Below are positions 19,726 through 29,220 of a stretch of 64,000 nucleotides of DNA, piece after piece. Each line of letters begins with the position of its first letter. The first letter of the stretch is position 1. Below the pieces are notes generated by a model. The model was not told the DNA's origin. It saw only the letters and a list, made by a program, of their open reading frames with translations, and ran no database searches. The position numbers were made by a program, and so were the translations under genes. Source of the stretch: Halobacteriales archaeon QS_4_62_28 (GTDB taxonomy: Archaea > Halobacteriota > Halobacteria > Halobacteriales > Haloarculaceae). The DNA is taken from contig PXRO01000047.1 of the NCBI GenBank assembly GCA_003021685.1, positions 1-64,000 on the forward strand, in the 5' to 3' direction.

Positions 19726-20274
19726 CTACTCTGCATTATGCGCCTCGTTTCCCAGCAAGAAGCCGAGGTACGACGTTCGGATCTGTTCGTCCGGATCGAG
19801 TCCCAGATCGCGCACGATAGCAGCAGCGCCCTCGCGAGCGTCGTCAATGTCGTCTGCTTCGGTCTCGACTTCGACGAAGGAACCGACTCCCTCGACGGTG
19901 TCCAGCGTGATCGTGTACCCGTCGAGGTGATACCGGCTTCGCTCCTTGTGGACCGTCGCCGCTGGCTCGAAACCGACCGACTCGAAGATGTCGGCGGCGG
20001 CGTCTCCGCTCCCGACACCCGTCTCGATTTCTTCACGCGTCTTCGAGTCAGCGTCGACTTTCGGTCCCTTGTAGGTCATCTGTGCAGACTCCTCGTCGTC
20101 GACGGCCTCACGACGTACGCGCAGGGCCTCGTCCGTCTCCGCGAAGTTCTTGTGGGGCGCGTCGTAGTACGTATCCGCCTGTTCGACAGTCCCGAAAAAC
20201 TCGGCACCGAGTTCGTCCAGACGCTCGCGCAATCCGTCATGCCCGGTTCTGACCTTCACCTCGACCTCGTACAT
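19726..20274 (-). CDS. cyaB: Class IV adenylate cyclase / CYTH domain protein
   Basis: MYEVEVKVRTGHDGLRERLDELGAEFFGTVEQADTYYDAPHKNFAETDEALRVRRE. Confidence 0.9.
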   Translation of the reverse strand: MYEVEVKVRTGHDGLRERLDELGAEFFGTVEQADTYYDAPHKNFAETDEALRVRREAVDDEESAQMTYKGPKVDADSKTREEIETGVGSGDAAADIFESVGFEPAATVHKERSRYHLDGYTITLDTVEGVGSFVEVETEADDIDDAREGAAAIVRDLGLDPDEQIRTSYLGFLLGNEAHNAE

Positions 20275-20340
20275 ACTCGCCCTCTCGACGTACATCACAA
20301 AAACGTTGTTCTTAAGAGTGCAACGCCAAACCGGTATGGT

Positions 20341-21312
20341 ATGAGCGACGAATCCGAGGCCGACGCCGAAGAACAGGAACTCGAGGACGAGGCACTCGAG
20401 GCACAGGACGAAGCCACTGAGGCCGACGAGGACGCCGAGCCCGAGGGATTCCAGGAGGGCGACTTCGTCAAGGTCGCCTACACAGCACGGACCGTCGAGG
20501 GCGGCGACCTCGTCGACACGACGGACCCTGAAGTCGCTGAGGAAGAGGGTGTCGGCGAGGATCAGGAGTTCGCACCCCGGACAATCGTACTGGGCCAGGG
20601 CCATCTGTTCCAGGCCGTCGAAACGGACATCTACGGCAAAGAGGTCGGCGCAACCGGTAGCGTACCCGTGCCTGCCGAGCAGGCGTTCGGCGAGTACGAC
20701 GAGGGTGAAGTCCGGACCGTCTCGAAGGACAAGATCCCCGAGGACGACCGTTACCCCGGTGCACACGTCGATGTCGAGGGCGAGCACGGTCACGTCGAAA
20801 CGATCATCGGCGGGCGCGCACGCGTGGACTTCAATCACCCCCTCGCTGGCGAGGACATCGAGTACGAGTACGAGGTCCTCAGCGAAGTCGAGGACCGCGA
20901 GGAGCAGGCCCAGGGCGTCCTCTCGATGATGCTCGACATGGAACTCGACGTCTGGTTCGAGACCGACACCGTCGAGGAAGAGCAGGTCGTCGAGAGCGAC
21001 GACGATGACGAGGACGCCGAACCCGAAACCGAGACCGTCGAAGTCGAGACGGACACGCTGTACATCGAGGCGACCCCACAGCTCAGCATGAACCAGCAGT
21101 GGATGATGGGCAAACAGCAGATCGCCCAGCAGCTCACCCAGCTTCTCGACATCGACCGCATCATCGTGCAGGAGGAACTCGGTGGCGGCGGCATGGGCAT
21201 GCCCGGCATGATGGGCGGCGCTGGCGGCGCAGATATCGAGGACGCCCTCGAAGACGCGGATGTCGACGCTGACGAAATCGTCGAGGAAATCGAAAGCGCA
21301 GCAGACGAATAA
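20341..21312 (+). CDS. FKBP-type peptidyl-prolyl isomerase (SlyD-like) with acidic and Met/Gly-rich tails
   Basis: EGDFVKVAYTARTVEGGDLVDTT...VPAEQAFGEYDEGEVRTVSKDKI...VDFNHPLAGEDIEYEYEV. Confidence 0.92.
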   Translation: MSDESEADAEEQELEDEALEAQDEATEADEDAEPEGFQEGDFVKVAYTARTVEGGDLVDTTDPEVAEEEGVGEDQEFAPRTIVLGQGHLFQAVETDIYGKEVGATGSVPVPAEQAFGEYDEGEVRTVSKDKIPEDDRYPGAHVDVEGEHGHVETIIGGRARVDFNHPLAGEDIEYEYEVLSEVEDREEQAQGVLSMMLDMELDVWFETDTVEEEQVVESDDDDEDAEPETETVEVETDTLYIEATPQLSMNQQWMMGKQQIAQQLTQLLDIDRIIVQEELGGGGMGMPGMMGGAGGADIEDALEDADVDADEIVEEIESAADE

Positions 21313-21391
21313 GACCGGCTACACTAGTAGTGATTATTACCGGGTCGATCACATGCTGTCGTGCAATCGATCCCGGAACGACTGACGATGC

Positions 21392-21742
21392 TCACTGCGA
21401 TTCGATAAACGTCGCGTCCGCAGAGGTGTGGTCCTTGTTGAACGCCATCACCTTCGCCCGAATCACGTCACCGACTTCGAGTTCTCTGGGCACGTCTTCA
21501 GTAAACAAGACGAATCCCTCGACCGTGCCGACGGCGACGCGCTCGCCGCCGTGATGGTCGGTGAACTCCGTGATACCGAACTCACAGGTGTCACCGAGAT
21601 CGACAGGTGGTTCGCGGTTCTGGGCGGCCTCGTGGGCCTGTTTCGATTCTCGGGCATCCGACGATTGTTTCCACCAGGAGAGAACACTCACTGTGACGAC
21701 GGCAAGCGCAACGACCGTGCTACCGATCAAGACGTAATCCAT
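21392..21742 (-). CDS. TRAM domain-containing membrane-anchored protein
   Basis: N-terminal TM; VDLGDTCEFGITEFTDHHGGERVAVGTVEGFVLFTEDVPRELEVGDVIRAKVMAFNKDHTSADA. Confidence 0.8.
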   Translation of the reverse strand: MDYVLIGSTVVALAVVTVSVLSWWKQSSDARESKQAHEAAQNREPPVDLGDTCEFGITEFTDHHGGERVAVGTVEGFVLFTEDVPRELEVGDVIRAKVMAFNKDHTSADATFIESQ

Positions 21743-22286
21743 ACCCTCTCCTTACGACCCAGGGGCAAAAGGGTTTTAAAAGTACTTGTCCGAAGAGTCT
21801 CGCCGCTCCGGAGTGGCGGAACGTGTCGGACTTCCGGTGTGCAGCGATCTCCTCGCGGATGATCGTATCGCAGTAGGCACACCGGACGCCGTCGTCCAGC
21901 ACCTCGAACTCGGAGTCGACCGGTTCGTTTTTCGTCGTGATACAGTGCCGGTTTGGACACTCCAGGACGCCCGTGACGACGGCCGGTCGTTCGACGGGGT
22001 GTTTCCCGACGACTTCGTAGTTGCGGACGATGTTGATCGTCGCCGCGGGTGCGATCAGCGAGAGCACGTCCATCTCGTTCTGTGAGAGTTCTCGGCCTTC
22101 GACCTTGACGATGTCTTTCTTGCCCAGTCGGTCCGAGGGCATGTTCATCGCCACGGACACTTCCTCGCCGCCGGTGCCGTCAATGCCGATGATCGCGAGG
22201 ACGTTCAGCGCCTGACCGGCACTGATGTGGTCGATAACAGTCCCACTCTGGATCTTGCTCACGCGGAGTTCTTGATCGCTACTCAT
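21720..22286 (-). CDS. pyrI: Aspartate carbamoyltransferase regulatory subunit with ~33 aa extra C-terminus
   Basis: [32 protein letters not shown]...[41 protein letters not shown] then [25 protein letters not shown].... Confidence 0.93.
   Translation of the reverse strand: MSSDQELRVSKIQSGTVIDHISAGQALNVLAIIGIDGTGGEEVSVAMNMPSDRLGKKDIVKVEGRELSQNEMDVLSLIAPAATINIVRNYEVVGKHPVERPAVVTGVLECPNRHCITTKNEPVDSEFEVLDDGVRCAYCDTIIREEIAAHRKSDTFRHSGAARLFGQVLLKPFCPWVVRRGYGLRLDR
21783..21832. repeat. Degenerate family 1-like palindrome inside the pyrI 3' end
   Basis: tacttgtccgaagagtctcgccgctccggagtggcggaacgtgtcggactt; core CTCGCCGCTCCGGAGTGGCGG resembles family 1 core. Confidence 0.5.
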
Positions 22287-23197
22287 CGGTCTCCTCCGAG
22301 TACCATGTCCAGCAGCGCCATACGGACCGGGACGCCGTTGTGTGCCTGGTCGAAGTACTTCGCGGCACTGGTCCCGTCGACATCGTGGTCGATTTCGTCG
22401 ACCCGCGGGAGCGGGTGCATCACGGTCAGGTCGTCGTTCGCTGCCGAAAGCGTCGAAGCGTCTATCTGATATTCGCCGGCAACTTCGTGGTACTCGCTTT
22501 CGTCGGGGAACCGTTCTTCCTGGATTCGCGTGACGTACAGCACGTCCAGTTCGGGGAGTACCTCGTCCAGTTCGGTGTGTTCACGGACGTCAGCACCTGC
22601 CTCGTGGAGGTCGTACCGGACGGACCGGGGGAGTTGTAGGCTCTCCGGACTGATGAAGTGTTGGCGCGCGTCGAAGACAGTCAGCGCGTGGGCGAGTGAG
22701 TGAACCGTCCGGCCGTACTTCAGATCGCCCATGATGCCGATTGTCAGGTCTTCGAACCCGGCGTTTTCACGGATCGTGTACAGGTCGAGCAGTGTCTGTG
22801 TCGGGTGCTGGCCGGCACCGTCACCGGCGTTGATCAGCGGGACAGCGACGAACTCGCTGGCCATCTTTGCGGAGCCTTCGCTGGGGTGGCGCAACACCAG
22901 TGCGTCGGCGTACCCCTCGACGACACGGACGGTGTCAGCCAGCGATTCTCCCTTCTTGACACTCGACGACTCGACAGTCCCCATGTCGACGATATCGCCG
23001 CCAAGTCGCTTCATCGCGGCCGAGAAGCTCATCTTCGTCCGAGTACTCGGCTCGAAGAAGAGCAACCCGAGCAGCGACCCCTCGTGTCGACCCTGGAACG
23101 ACGACGGATCGGCCGCAATCTCGCCAGCGCGGTCGAGCACCTCCTCGATATCCTCTCTGGAGAGCTGTTTGGCGCTGATGATGTGGTCCTGACGCAT
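22283..23197 (-). CDS. pyrB: Aspartate carbamoyltransferase catalytic subunit
   Basis: [24 protein letters not shown]...[12 protein letters not shown]...[20 protein letters not shown]. Confidence 0.97.
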   Translation of the reverse strand: MRQDHIISAKQLSREDIEEVLDRAGEIAADPSSFQGRHEGSLLGLLFFEPSTRTKMSFSAAMKRLGGDIVDMGTVESSSVKKGESLADTVRVVEGYADALVLRHPSEGSAKMASEFVAVPLINAGDGAGQHPTQTLLDLYTIRENAGFEDLTIGIMGDLKYGRTVHSLAHALTVFDARQHFISPESLQLPRSVRYDLHEAGADVREHTELDEVLPELDVLYVTRIQEERFPDESEYHEVAGEYQIDASTLSAANDDLTVMHPLPRVDEIDHDVDGTSAAKYFDQAHNGVPVRMALLDMVLGGDR

Positions 23198-23279
23198 CGG
23201 GTAGTACCCCGCTCCCGACGCTCTTGAATCCCCCGAACCGTTCCGGGCGTTCAAATACAGTGACGAGTCAGACGGTGCT

Positions 23280-23906
23280 ATGATCGCTATTGCTGGTGGG
23301 AAAGGGGGGTGCGGGAAAACGACGACGACAGCGTGCCTGGCGCGGGCGCTGGCCACACAGGGGGACAATCCAATCGTCGTCGACGGTGATTGTGATATGC
23401 CCGACCTCCACGTCCTCGCAGGCGTGCCCGTTACTCCTGGCCTCGCCGAATTTACACGTGGCGCCCCACTGGACGACGTAACGCACGGGGCTGTCGAGTT
23501 GCCGGGCGTCGACGTGCTGCCGGCGGGTCACGGTGACAGTGACGACCTGGACCGGGCGGCCGGGTCACTCACGGGATGTCGTCGTCCAGTCCTCGTCGAC
23601 ACCCCGGCGGGCGCATCGCCGGCCGTCGCAACAGTGATTCGTGCTGCAGACGGTGTCATTATCGTCACGACAGCGACTCGTGAGAGTCTCGAAGATGCCA
23701 CAAAGACTGCGGCCATCGCGCGAACGGTGGAGACGCCGATCCTGGGGTCCGTTGTCACGAACTGTAACGGTGGTACGGACCCCTCGACGTTGTTGGGTTG
23801 TCAGACCCTGGCTCACGTGCCTACCGTCGATTCCCCGTTAACTGCCACTTGCGTTCGCGAGTGCTACGTACGCGTTGCGACTGCAATGAAAAAACGGAAT
23901 ATTTAA
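23280..23906 (+). CDS. MinD/ParA-type P-loop ATPase
   Basis: [45 protein letters not shown] deviant Walker A. Confidence 0.92.
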   Translation: MIAIAGGKGGCGKTTTTACLARALATQGDNPIVVDGDCDMPDLHVLAGVPVTPGLAEFTRGAPLDDVTHGAVELPGVDVLPAGHGDSDDLDRAAGSLTGCRRPVLVDTPAGASPAVATVIRAADGVIIVTTATRESLEDATKTAAIARTVETPILGSVVTNCNGGTDPSTLLGCQTLAHVPTVDSPLTATCVRECYVRVATAMKKRNI

Positions 23907-23934
23907 TCGAACGGAGAATGTGAGTTTAAGTCGC

Positions 23935-24564
23935 ATGGTGAATCGTCTGCGGACAGGGATCGATGTCCTCGACCGCAAACTGGATGGTGGGATTCCGGAG
24001 GGGAGTGTCGTTGCGCTGACGGCGGATCCGGCAAGCCAGGCAGAGCTGTTTCTGTACGAATTGACAGCCACGAGGGGGACACTGTGGCTGTCACTGGATC
24101 GGACGGCAAACGCTGTACAGGCGAGCATCGAACAGACATCGGCAGAAACGGGGGATCCAACGGTACGACACATTTCGGGCGAAGCGCCACTGGACAACGC
24201 GGGGAAACTCGTCAGCGCCCTGCCCGAAACGTCGAACCTGATCGTCGACCCGCTCGACGTACTCGAAGCACAGGAACCACGCTCCCGGTTCCGTGCGTTC
24301 CTGAACGACCTGCAGACGCACATCGTCAACACGGGAAGCGTGGCGATTTTGCACTGTCTCGACGGCCGGGACGTAGCGCCGCTGCGGGACACGACCGAAC
24401 ACTTCGCGGACGTGGTCTTCCAACTCGATACGACAGTCGTGGGCGACGAAGTCGAAAACAGGCTTGCGGTTCCGAAGTTCCGCGGTGGCCGGGCACCGTC
24501 GGACGTGATCAAACTCGACCTGGTCGAACAGGTCAGTATCGACACCTCGCGCGACATCGCGTGA
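23935..24564 (+). CDS. RecA/KaiC-superfamily-like protein lacking a canonical Walker A
   Basis: RLRTGIDVLDRKLDGGIPEGSVVALTADPASQAELFLYEL; NLIVDPLDVLE Walker B-like. Confidence 0.78.
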   Translation: MVNRLRTGIDVLDRKLDGGIPEGSVVALTADPASQAELFLYELTATRGTLWLSLDRTANAVQASIEQTSAETGDPTVRHISGEAPLDNAGKLVSALPETSNLIVDPLDVLEAQEPRSRFRAFLNDLQTHIVNTGSVAILHCLDGRDVAPLRDTTEHFADVVFQLDTTVVGDEVENRLAVPKFRGGRAPSDVIKLDLVEQVSIDTSRDIA

Positions 24565-24642
24565 CGGCTCTCTCGTCGGCCTGACAGTACCGACAGCGGC
24601 CAGACCGGAGGCGCTTTTTCACTCCCGGTGCTTGCCCGGGTA

Positions 24643-25434
24643 ATGACAGTCGTCTTCGCGGGTGTCGGTGCCGACGATAGCAACGTGAACGCACACGCAC
24701 CGCTGTACGACGACGGTCGCTTCGAGTACGTTCCGATCCCGGAAAAGACCGACGCGACCGACGAGGAACTGACGTACGGTGAGTGGTCACTGCGGTACGA
24801 CGACCGGACGGCAGCCGACCTGAGCACTCGCCTCGACACGTACCCAGAAGACGGTGGGGCCCGGGTCCTGCGCGGGGACGACGTCGCGACGTGGCCGCTG
24901 CATCACGACCCGAACTTCGAGGCGATGACCTACGGCGAGCACCGCGAGGGGTTCGGACAGTACGTCTCGCGACTCCGTCGTCTCGAACCGGGCGATGTCG
25001 TCGCTTTTTACACGTCACTCGTCACGGCATCGTCCGAGCGAAAGCACCGATACCTGGTGGGCTATTTCACTGTCGACACTGTGACCGTGATCGAGGCCGA
25101 CGCCGATCACGAGGAGACGGAGCGCCTGCTCGCCAGACATCCCGAGAACGCCCACGCGAAACGTGCCGTCGATGGCGTCCCGTTCTACGACGACAAACGC
25201 CTCGTAATCATCGATGGCTGCGATCCCGGTGGCCTGTTCGAGCGCGACCCGATCCAGGTGAGTGAGTACCGCGAGCGACCCGACGGACGCGGTGGGTACT
25301 ACCTCGATGGGGCAATCGAGGACCGATTCCGGATCACTGAGGGGTCGACCTACATGACTCGCAAGCCCGCCCTAATCAGCGAGATGACCGGCGAGTCGTT
25401 CGTCGAACTGGTCGGTCGACCCGGGGATCGGTGA
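24643..25434 (+). CDS. Nmad3-like (nucleotide modification associated domain 3) protein
   Basis: VVFAGVGADDSNVNAHAPLYDDGRFEYVPIPEK...DPNFEAMTYGEHREGFGQYVSRLRRLEPGDVVAFYTSL; recognised by pattern only. Confidence 0.6.
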   Translation: MTVVFAGVGADDSNVNAHAPLYDDGRFEYVPIPEKTDATDEELTYGEWSLRYDDRTAADLSTRLDTYPEDGGARVLRGDDVATWPLHHDPNFEAMTYGEHREGFGQYVSRLRRLEPGDVVAFYTSLVTASSERKHRYLVGYFTVDTVTVIEADADHEETERLLARHPENAHAKRAVDGVPFYDDKRLVIIDGCDPGGLFERDPIQVSEYRERPDGRGGYYLDGAIEDRFRITEGSTYMTRKPALISEMTGESFVELVGRPGDR

Positions 25435-25557
25435 CGCGACCGGTCGATCTGCGTTCTCGGACCACCTGTAACCGACATCGCGCCCGGGCACGAACCAGCG
25501 ACGGTTGCCTCGAACTACTCATGTCCGAGTGTATACTGACGTGTTGATACAGAAAGG

Positions 25558-25565
25558 TTTTATTT
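25558..25565 (+). promoter_or_regulatory. TATA box upstream of the 21-aa ORF
   Basis: TTTTATTT centred ~27 nt upstream of ATG 25588. Confidence 0.45.
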
Positions 25566-25587
25566 CCTCCCTGTGTAGCAGGTACTG

Positions 25588-25653
25588 ATGTCTAAGAAAG
25601 TAGTCCTCGTCGCGGCGGTTGCAATTGCCCTCCTCTACGTCGTGAAAAAGTAA
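25588..25653 (+). CDS. Putative 21-aa single-TM microprotein MSKKVVLVAAVAIALLYVVKK
   Basis: Direct reading atgtctaagaaagtagtcctc...gtgaaaaagtaa; hydrophobic core flanked by Lys; upstream TATA. Confidence 0.5.
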   Translation: MSKKVVLVAAVAIALLYVVKK

Positions 25654-25734
25654 GGGCGAGCAAGGCATCGCGCGCTAACCACCGTCCCGTTCCGTTCCAA
25701 AGCCCCTTACCACCTCCAGCCAGTAGCGAGTGGT

Positions 25735-26559
25735 ATGTACGGCGTCGTCACCCGCAACGAGGAGGAGTTGTCCTGGTCGGAGTTCGACCGTGGATTCTAC
25801 GAAGTCAAGGACGTGACCGGCCGGGCGGCCGAACCGGTCGCCGACGCGGTGAACATGGTGTCGTGTTTCGGTGACAACGCCGCCGAGGAGTCCGAAGCGT
25901 TGCTCCCCATCGACGACGAGGGGACACCCGCGACCAGAGACCAGCCTTACTTCGACTGGTCGTACGTGTGCCCGACCCACGACCGGTATCGCGATGGCCT
26001 CCTCGAACTCATCGGTGACGCTGCCGCAGTGAACGAGGACGTGCGCCTCGACGACATCGGCTTTCCGCGAGACGAGTACTGCCACTGTGATCGCTGTGAA
26101 CGGCGATTCGACGACAGCGAGCACGACGACTGGGGAACGTGGCGTGACAGCGTCATCACCGAGTTCGTCGCCGCTGCCCGTGAGAAGGTTCCGGGACGGC
26201 TGTACCTGACGCTGTATCCCGATCCGTATCCCGGCCACCTCTCCCGGCGTACCGGGATCGATGTCGAAGCGATCGAACCCCACGTCGACGAGTTCGTCGT
26301 CCCCCTCTACGATATGGCCTACTCGACGACGTACTGGCTGGAAATCCTCGCCCAGGGCTTCGAGGACCGGCTTTCGACGCCGTTCAGCGTCGAACTGTAC
26401 GCTGTCAACGTCGACATCGACGACCTGGTGAAAGCGACTGAAGTCGCAAGCGAGTACGGCACTGCGGTTCTCTTTGGATACGACGCGAGCAACGCGCGAG
26501 CGACGGTACGGCGTCTGGACGCAGACGCCCGCGAGGGCGAGTCCTTCGGTCCGGAGTGA
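25735..26559 (+). CDS. Conserved-looking haloarchaeal hypothetical protein with CxCxxC motif
   Basis: YCHCDRCERRF; alternating alpha/beta pattern; high coding bias. Confidence 0.75.
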   Translation: MYGVVTRNEEELSWSEFDRGFYEVKDVTGRAAEPVADAVNMVSCFGDNAAEESEALLPIDDEGTPATRDQPYFDWSYVCPTHDRYRDGLLELIGDAAAVNEDVRLDDIGFPRDEYCHCDRCERRFDDSEHDDWGTWRDSVITEFVAAAREKVPGRLYLTLYPDPYPGHLSRRTGIDVEAIEPHVDEFVVPLYDMAYSTTYWLEILAQGFEDRLSTPFSVELYAVNVDIDDLVKATEVASEYGTAVLFGYDASNARATVRRLDADAREGESFGPE

Positions 26560-26703
26560 CAGTGATTGCCGTCGCTGTGAGAGCCGTTCGTCAGGTCCCT
26601 TCGAGTCGCTCCTCGCGCCACCGGAGGAGTGTATCCGCCACAATCGGTTCGACGAGCGCGCGAAATCAGTCCATTTTTGATAGCCAGCCGATTACACAGC
26701 GGT

Positions 26704-26889
26704 ATGGCATTCGAAGAAGACGATACAGTCATTCTGCACGACGACCACAGTGAGCACGACGGCGACGAGGGCACGATTACACAGGTCGTCGAGACGATGT
26801 TCGGCGACGCGAACTATACGGTTTCGTTCGAGGACGGACAGGAGCAAGGCATTCCCGAAGACTCCCTGGAAGCAGTCGAGGAAGAGTAG
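26704..26889 (+). CDS. Small acidic protein, SH3/KOW-like pattern
   Basis: MAFEEDDTVILHDDHSEHDGDEGTITQVVETMFGDANYTVSFEDGQEQGIPEDSLEAVEEE. Confidence 0.7.
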   Translation: MAFEEDDTVILHDDHSEHDGDEGTITQVVETMFGDANYTVSFEDGQEQGIPEDSLEAVEEE

Positions 26890-26894
26890 TAACC

Positions 26895-27320
26895 GTGCCC
26901 TCGGTACCGTTCCACTACGTCGACATCCGCGCGTTCTCGTACGCGACAGAGGACGAAAAGCGGGTCGAGAGCGCACTTCGGTCGTTCCTCCCCGAGGGGA
27001 CAGCGGTGGAGCGGGCCGAATCAGACGGCCACTACGGCGACCGGATCGTCGTCCTATCGGCACGCGTCGAGAACGCCGACGATATCAGGCACGTCCTCGG
27101 GCAGGTCGCGACGGTCGACGACATCGACGGTATCATCGACGAACTCGACGACCGAGTCGACGACAACTGTTCGTTCTTCCTGACGGTCGACAAACAGGCA
27201 GCCTTCGAGGGCGAGATCGAACGCGGTGACGGGATCACACTGCGCGCGAAGGTCGAAGCCTATCCGGCGAAACGCGAAACGGCAATCGAGAACGCCCGGG
27301 GCGTCCTTTCGGAACTGTGA
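26895..27320 (+). CDS. RNA-binding (DUF54-like) protein upstream of RNase P genes
   Basis: VPFHYVDIRAFSYATEDEKRVESALRSFLP...NCSFFLTVDKQAAFEGEI. Confidence 0.8.
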   Translation: MPSVPFHYVDIRAFSYATEDEKRVESALRSFLPEGTAVERAESDGHYGDRIVVLSARVENADDIRHVLGQVATVDDIDGIIDELDDRVDDNCSFFLTVDKQAAFEGEIERGDGITLRAKVEAYPAKRETAIENARGVLSEL

Positions 27321-28009
27321 TGTACGAAGCTGTTTATGCTCACCCAGACGGTGGCAGCACGGTCGCGAGACAGGCCCTGACCGCGAGTGAGTACGGGTTC
27401 GACGGGATCGTCGTCCGGAACCACGGGGACCAGGCGGCCTACGACGCCGAAGCGATCAGTGCGTCCTACGACATCGATGTCGTCGACGGGATCGAGGTCC
27501 GTGCGACCGATCCGTCCCGCGCCAGTGGCCTCGTGGGCAACCACCGCTCTCGCAGGACAGTCGTCGCTGTCCACGGGGGGTCCGTCGACATGAATCGCTT
27601 TGCCGTAGAGCAACCGGCCGTCGACGTACTGGCCCATCCCATGGCTGGTGACGGCGATGTCAATCACGTACTGGTGAAAGCCGCAGCCAACAACGGCGTC
27701 AGGTTCGAGTTCTCGCTACACGACGTTCTCCACGAGACTGGCGGTACGCGCGTGCGACAGATACAGTCGTTGCGAAAGCTCAGGGAGCTGGTCGAACACT
27801 ACGACGCACCGTACGTCGTCAGTGCCGACCCGCGCAGTCACCTCGACCTGCGGTCTCCCCGGGACCTCCTTGCCGTCGGTGAGACAATCGGATTCACCGA
27901 ATCACAGATCGAAGCCGGTCTGGCCGAATGGCAGCGTCTCACAGACCGCAACCGGGAACGAGCATCGTCCTCGTTCGTCGAACCCGGTGTCTGGATCGAT
28001 GACGAGTGA
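27320..28009 (+). CDS. rnp3: RNase P protein component 3 (Rpp30)
   Basis: MYEAVYAHPDGGSTVARQALTASEYGFDGIVVRNHG...VDVLAHPM...NNGVRFEFSL. Confidence 0.9.
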   Translation: MYEAVYAHPDGGSTVARQALTASEYGFDGIVVRNHGDQAAYDAEAISASYDIDVVDGIEVRATDPSRASGLVGNHRSRRTVVAVHGGSVDMNRFAVEQPAVDVLAHPMAGDGDVNHVLVKAAANNGVRFEFSLHDVLHETGGTRVRQIQSLRKLRELVEHYDAPYVVSADPRSHLDLRSPRDLLAVGETIGFTESQIEAGLAEWQRLTDRNRERASSSFVEPGVWIDDE

Positions 28010-28098
28010 CTCACGGGTGGCACACTCGCAACCGACCGGAAAATGGGTGTTGGTCCGAACCCGACAACGTATTCCTGCCGGGCCGACAACCGGATCGT

Positions 28099-28728
28099 AT
28101 GAAGCGATCGATCGACGAGCACGCGGCGCGGTTCTCGGACCACGCCGACGACTACGACGACGAGCAGGACGCCACGGAGTATCTGGCGTGTGCAGACCTG
28201 GTCGTCTCACACGCAGCGCCCGGGCCGGACGACACCGTTCTCGATCTGGGCACCGGCACCGGCGCAATCGCGTTTCCGCTCGCCGACGAAGCCGAGGCGG
28301 TCGTGGGACGAGACGTTAGCGAGGGCATGCTCGAACGGGCCAGCACGAAGGCCAGCGAGCGTGGCGTCGACAATGTAATGTTCGGGAACGGACAGTTCCG
28401 AGAGCCGTCTGTCGACCAATCGGTCGATATCGTCACGTCGAACTTCGCGATGCACCACCTCGATGACGAGGCCAAGCGGGATGCCATCGACGTGATCGCC
28501 GACCTCGCTCCCCGACGATTCGTTCTCGGCGATGTGATGCTGTTCGGTGACCCCGATCCGACGGTCCCATTCTACGATCCCGATGTCGACGATCCAGCGA
28601 CGGTCGGCGTGCTCGCGGATGGGTTTACGGATGCCGGCTTCGCACTCGTCGCCGTCGAAATGGTCCACGAGCAGGTCGGTGTCCTCGTCGGGGAACGGGT
28701 CCCGAACGCTGGCGAGGGGTCGATATGA
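28099..28728 (+). CDS. Class I SAM-dependent methyltransferase
   Basis: VLDLGTGTGAIAFPLADEAEAVVGRDVSEGMLERA. Confidence 0.9.
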   Translation: MKRSIDEHAARFSDHADDYDDEQDATEYLACADLVVSHAAPGPDDTVLDLGTGTGAIAFPLADEAEAVVGRDVSEGMLERASTKASERGVDNVMFGNGQFREPSVDQSVDIVTSNFAMHHLDDEAKRDAIDVIADLAPRRFVLGDVMLFGDPDPTVPFYDPDVDDPATVGVLADGFTDAGFALVAVEMVHEQVGVLVGERVPNAGEGSI

Positions 28729-28738
28729 GGACGGTAGC

Positions 28739-29218
28739 ATGAAACACTTGCCGAAGCATCTGCAACCCCGATGGCGGTATCTCGGTGTCGAACTCGAAAC
28801 GTGGCCCGACACCGACATCGAGCGCCGCGCGTTCCAGCGAGAACTCTGGTATGCCGCACAGGACCTGATCGGTGACGCCGGGAGCGCTGCGCTCGACCTG
28901 ACGGTGTATACCTTCGAGTTCGAGGACGGTCGAGGCGGTGCGGTCGTCCGGACCCACCGGGGCGAGACAGCGCGTGCCCGCGCCGCGATTGCAACACTCT
29001 CTGCCGTGGACGGCGATCCAGTCGGGGTCCGTGTCCGTGGTGTCAGTGGGACAGCACGGGCGTGTGAGGAAAAGTATATACGACACGCAACGGAAGCCCC
29101 TGAGCAGAGACAGGTCGTGTTCCGGGAGGCAGAGTACGACGCTGTCGTCCGGGCCGAGCGCGTGGACGTACGGACCGACGACGGCTTCTCGGGCGTGACC
29201 GACCTCGATTGCCAGTAA
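28739..29218 (+). CDS. rnp2: RNase P protein component 2 (Pop5)
   Basis: MKHLPKHLQPRWRYLGVELETWPD; adjacent to rnp3 and psmA as in other haloarchaea. Confidence 0.88.
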   Translation: MKHLPKHLQPRWRYLGVELETWPDTDIERRAFQRELWYAAQDLIGDAGSAALDLTVYTFEFEDGRGGAVVRTHRGETARARAAIATLSAVDGDPVGVRVRGVSGTARACEEKYIRHATEAPEQRQVVFREAEYDAVVRAERVDVRTDDGFSGVTDLDCQ

Positions 29219-29220
29219 CT

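Noticed and set aside
25675-26643. 322-aa minus ORF opposite the CxCxxC hypothetical protein
   Set aside because: Antisense shadow; the plus frame has better composition and zinc motif.
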